Shown here one piece after another: positions 59,720-64,000 of a DNA stretch of 64,000 nt. The notes beneath the pieces are model-generated. The model had not been told where the DNA came from. It worked only from the letters and a program-made list of their open reading frames with translations, and ran no database searches. The number at the start of each line of letters is the position of its first letter. Within the stretch, counting starts at the first letter, position 1. The position numbers and the translations under genes were made by a program. The stretch is from Nymphalis io (Eukaryota > Arthropoda > Insecta > Lepidoptera > Nymphalidae). The DNA is taken from contig NC_065894.1 in NCBI RefSeq assembly GCF_905147045.1, positions 13,119,501 to 13,183,500 on the forward strand, read 5' to 3'.

Positions 59720-59936
59720 CTTGGCGAAAGGATTTCCATTGAGCGGATTTCTTGATTTTCTCTTTTTTATATGTGGACCCGTTTTGTGCATCTGCGCGAG
59801 GGGATGCCATCGTTCTCGACAACACTGATGTTGCTTGGAGATTAGAGCCGGTTAGGAAGTCTGTTGTGGGTGCCACTCGACGGATTATAGATTGTGTGGG
59901 TGTAGCTGAATAAAAGTTTATAGAATAAAATACCAT
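59720..59936 (-). pseudogene. mRpS12 exon 1, frameshifted copy in unit E
   Basis: Full-length exon with the same ATG, but one extra G (gagggg, near 59801) shifts the frame after LSRTMAS, and the donor reads at in place of gt. With exons 2 and 3 absent from this unit it is dead. Confidence 0.9.
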
Positions 59937-60964
59937 GATTCATGATATGTACTAATATTATAAATGCGAAAGTAGCTCTGTCTGTTGGCTTATTTCTGTC
60001 ACGAAGAAATCGAGGTAGTCTTAGATTTGGTTAAGGTCTTAAGTATATAATTTACAGGAACATATTTGCTATGCGAACTGAATTACGGGGAAAAGCTATT
60101 GCTATATAATAAAACTGATATAAATTGAAAACTTGCACATTAAAAAATAAATAAACAGCATATCCAAATAGGAGTATTGTTTAAAATACATAGCTGACAT
60201 CTTTTTCATATTTTTTTCGCAAGTAGTCAATATTCTTATCTCATAAAACAGCAGGTGCAAAACCCTCTGTTTCGGATTATCTTCCATCGTCATGTAGCCT
60301 AGATATTTTACTGTAATTTGAATTCTAACACAAAGACATAAGGATATCGAAAATATGCATGACGAAAAGGCTAAATGTGTACTGTTAACCGCGAATATAT
60401 TGTTAAAATCAAGGTTTTGAAGGCGTTCTCGCAATTGTATCAATTGTGTGGGCTGTAATCAAATATTCACATGGTCTCGTGGGGCGTTGTGTACTTTATA
60501 GCGGTTCTTGAAAGGTATGATTGACAAGTCCAAGGTGTTGTACGATTCGATGCAGCGGGAACATCAAGTGTGGTCCGTTAAACAACTATTTTGGATTTGT
60601 ATACATTTTTATAGATACGGTTAAATCAACTGTTGTTTGTTTGGATGTTGATAAACTTTTCCTGGTTATAATATATTTGTTGATGTTACTTGCCGCTTTA
60701 TCGATAACGGGCTTTAACAAGTTTCATAATACTAACAAATTATCGGTTTTGAAAAATACTAAAGTTTTTTAAGCTCCAAACCTCCTCCTCAAAAAGGGAG
60801 AGGAGGCCTTAGCCCAGCAGTGGGGCATTTATAAGTTGTTACTGTATTTAATATTTCATATGATCAATGATGGAAAATAAGCAATAGAATCAAAAGACTT
60901 CGTCTAAGCACGGCGACGACACTTTTACTTTATCGATGACGGCCCTAGACATGTTATATATATA
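59937..60964. repeat. Segment upstream of mRpS12 with SINE fragment, unit E
   Basis: Matches 15995-16915, then the piece at 32416-32530. Includes the SINE tail at 60771-60845. No gene recognised. Confidence 0.8.
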
Positions 60965-63900
60965 TGTAATGAAATGACATTTCATTATTCCAAACTTGCT
61001 GCGCTCCGCGCGTTTTTAATCTGTAACTAAAAGTCAGTTTGCCGCGCATTTGATGGTTGAATGACAGAATGACGGATAATGTTTAGATTATTTTGAACTT
61101 TGATTTTGTAAGAAAATAAAGAGATATAATAGAGGAGGCGATATTAGTGAACTTTAAATGTCGTTTCTTTGTATTTTCAGAGAAACAATTTGTGGTTCAT
61201 TTTGAGCATCCTCAATAACCTATCTTATAAAACGACATTTTCGTTAACTAAAATGGACCGGCTGCAATTCGAATTTACGATGATAGCCTCAAATGATGGC
61301 AAATCTAATATATTAGCCATAACCTCGATATCTACAGAAGAAGGAAAATGTTATGTTTTACCTGAGGAGCTGAAACCGGTGACTCATGATACATATATTA
61401 TCAAGATGAACACTTTCTCAAAAATAAAAAATAGCATAAAGAAAAGGCTTCAAAGTAGAAAAATATGGATAAAATTTGATGAAGATCTTAAGAAAACGTA
61501 TCTAGATGAAGAAGGTAATATGCAATTTTTAGATCAATATTTAGAAGAAATGAGCTTAAAACAACTAGTAGACAAAAGTGACAATTTGCAATATATCTTG
61601 GAAAAATTAATAGAACTACGAAGAAAGAAAATCAACATAACCTAAAACATATTTCAGAGAAATTTATTATTGAAAAATTCACAAGTAAGAATCCTAATGC
61701 AATGCAATGGATCGAGAGTTTTGAAAAAGAATGTGAGCGCTTTAACATATCAAAAGATGAAACAAAAATAGACACATTGAGGTTGTTTTTAGAAAAATCT
61801 TGTTTAGATTGGTATAGCTCAATGACCATAAAACTTACAATAAATACACAGTGGACTGAATGGAAAGACAAATTTTTAGAAACTTTTAAAAACCGAGGAT
61901 GGGATATAGTCACATATGCTCTTGCATTCAGATATAAAGAAGGACTACTAATTGATTACGCTATAAAAAAAGAAAGACTTCTACTAGATATAAATAAATC
62001 TATAGACTCTAAAACAATGATAGATCTTATTGCAACGGGTTTACCTGGGTTTATATTAAATAAATAAAACAGGGATGAACTCAATGACACTACTGATTTG
62101 TTCAATGAGATAAGAAAATATGAAGGTATAATGTACAAGAAAAACTCAACTACAATAAAAAGCGGTACATTCCTTTATAAAAATAAAACTAATGATAAGA
62201 AGCCATGTAAGACCTGTGAATCTCTGGACAAAGGAATTAGATATCATCCGGAGGAGTCATATTGGTTCAAGAAAAATAAAAATGAATCTGAAAAGGTTTT
62301 TAAACCCAGGAATGTAAATAACAACTCCATAATTGAAGTAGATATAAACATTAAAAAAAACGAGTAAGTACACCATTAATCAAGATCAAACTTTTATTAG
62401 AGAAAAAATTAGAAGTGGGCGGCATTTATGATTCAGGCTCACAGATCTCTTTAATAAATTCAAGACTGATTAAATTAAAAGAAAAAAAGGAAAATGTGAA
62501 TATGTGTGAAAAAAACAGATGGCTTGATAACAATAAAAATAAAAATATTTGATATAGAAGAAGAGGTGGATGTGTATATAGTAGAAAATGATGATTTTGA
62601 TGATTTTATAATCGGATTGGATATGATAAAGAAATTCAAATTAACCCAAAACGAGAACTTGCAAATAGAACAAAAGAAAATAACAAATAAAATAGATGAA
62701 ATGTCTAAAGATAATAGAAATGAAAAAAAGAATATAAAAACATTTGCAATAAATTTTAATGAACACATAGAAACAGAAGAATTTGTAAGTATGACAGACC
62801 ATTTAGACAATGAAAAGAAAATTGAGATATTAAAGGAATATAAAACAATTTTCGCTAAGGACAAATATGATATAGGATCAGTCAGAGATTATGAAGCTCA
62901 CATAGATTTACTAACAAATAGATACTGCAGTAAAAGACCATACAGATGTACAATAGAAGATAAATTAGAAATCGAAGAGCAAATATCCATGTTATTAAAG
63001 AATAATTTAATAGAAGAATCCTACAGTCCTTTCGCTGCTCCAGTGACATTGGCATTTAAAAAAGGTGAAAATAGAAAATCCCGCTTATGTGTAGACTTCA
63101 GTGAACTGAATAAAATTGTTGTTCCACAAGCTCAACCTTTCCCATTAATAGATGATTTGATTATTAAAACTAGAAATTGTAAGTATTTTACTACACTGGA
63201 TATAAACTCAGCTTTTTGGGCTATACCACTACGGGTAGAAGATAGAAGTAAAACAGGATTTGTGACACAAGATGGCCACTTTCAGTGGACCTGCCTTCCT
63301 TTTGGCTTAAAAACATCACCAGCTATTTTTCAGAGAATTTTAAGCAATATTCTAAGAAAGCACAATCTCACAGGATATTCCGTAAATTATATTGATGATA
63401 TTCTTATATACTCAACCACCTTCGAAGACCATATAAGACACATAAGAAATGTATTAGAAGGAATGATAAAAGAAGGCTTTAGATTAAAGTTTAAAAAATG
63501 TATGTTTGCTTCAGACTCAGTAAAGTACCTCGGGCATGTAATTCAGAACAACTCAGTAAGACCACTAAAAGACAATTTGATCTCAATTAAAAATTTTCCA
63601 ACTCCTAAGACACAAAAGAACATCAGACAATTTTTGGGAAAAATCAACTTCTACCATGAATACATACCAAGAAGCGCAATTATTTTAGACCCGTTACACA
63701 ATTTATTAAGAAAAAATGAAAAGTTTGTATGGTCAGAGAAGTGTGAAGAATCATTTAATCAAATAAAAAGATATTTATGTTCTCAACCTGTGTTGGAAAT
63801 ATTCGATAAAGACTTACCAATAAAAATCTTTACAGATGCCTCTTTAGAGGGTATTGGGGCAATATTAAAACAGACACAACTAGATGGTAAAGACAAACCA

Positions 63901-64000
63901 GTTGCATATTTTTCAAAAAAACTAAACGAATCTCAAAAACGGAAAAAGGCTATATTTGGAATGTTTTGCTATTAAAGAAGCGGTTAAATACTGGCAACAT
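60965..64000 (+). mobile_element. Gypsy-type LTR retrotransposon, copy 2 (cut by the window end)
   Basis: Same element, same target position and same flanks as 43492-48177, so it was copied with the locus. 5' LTR 60965-61229; TATA at 61125; R start 61156; self-complementary primer site 61230-61240. The 3' part lies beyond the window. Confidence 0.9.
61253..64000 (+). pseudogene. Gag-Pol of the Gypsy-type element, copy 2, broken
   Basis: Same protein as in copy 1, but with different lesions: a 4-base deletion near 61616, a nonsense TAA near 62065, an A run one base shorter near 62352, a deletion of roughly 24-27 bases near 62504, and a 2-base deletion near 63951. The protease has the standard DSG. 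RT and RNase H (62506-63975) are one open frame, without the nonsense codon of copy 1. Because the lesions are not shared, each copy was damaged after the duplication. Confidence 0.85.

Overview
The window looks like nuclear DNA of a moth or butterfly, most likely a ditrysian lepidopteran. It is AT-rich, its genes are intron-split, and it is dense in Lepidoptera-type transposons: Jockey- and RTE-like LINEs, a tRNA-derived SINE ending in a 'ctcctcaaaaagggagaggagg' type tail, a second poly(A) SINE, mariner, Gypsy-type LTR elements and an errantivirus. I see no prokaryotic features and no CRISPR array.

The core is a locus duplicated several times in direct orientation. Each full unit has, on the + strand, a short bZIP gene of the giant/PAR type with an N-terminal PLDLS-like (CtBP) motif, followed tail-to-tail on the - strand by the mitochondrial ribosomal protein S12 gene (mRpS12; tko in Drosophila), then long noncoding segments. 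Units recur at about 11.9-23.4 kb (bZIP copies A and B; the only complete mRpS12, three coding exons at 14148-15994), 30.1-35.4 kb (copy C), 35.6-49.1 kb (copy D) and 49.9 kb to the window end (copy E). The left end (1-6.3 kb) is the tail of a further unit. Outside the first full unit, mRpS12 survives only as exon fragments with a lost splice donor. None of the five bZIP copies is one uninterrupted frame. Several breaks sit at an A9-A11 run in a Lys-rich stretch, so slippage, real decay or homopolymer sequencing error all have to be considered. Drosophila giant and tko are also neighbours (3A1, 3A2), which supports the identification.

Transposons split the units. At 1.7-5.5 kb a Jockey-type LINE (- strand) lies within an inserted block. 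At 7.2-8.1 and 24.2-27.7 kb there are two copies of a single-ORF APE LINE. At 9.9-10.8 kb there is a dead mariner. At 20.65-22.42 kb an intronless NHERF/Sip1-like retrocopy is flanked by a 12-bp target duplication. At 38.06-43.13 kb there is a two-ORF LINE. At 43.49-48.18 and 60.97-64.0 kb (cut by the window edge) the same Gypsy-type insertion occurs twice, carried by the segmental duplication, and it shows an 11-nt self-priming signature. At 49.16-49.84 kb an LTR plus primer site stands directly before bZIP copy E. At 51.86-59.49 kb there is an errantivirus with gag, pol and env, 375-bp LTRs differing at one position, and a 4-bp target duplication.

The only gene likely to encode a normal cellular protein as it stands is mRpS12 at 14148-15994. 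The bZIP array is the most unusual content: a small family of putative repressors undergoing amplification, internal duplication, promoter replacement and decay.
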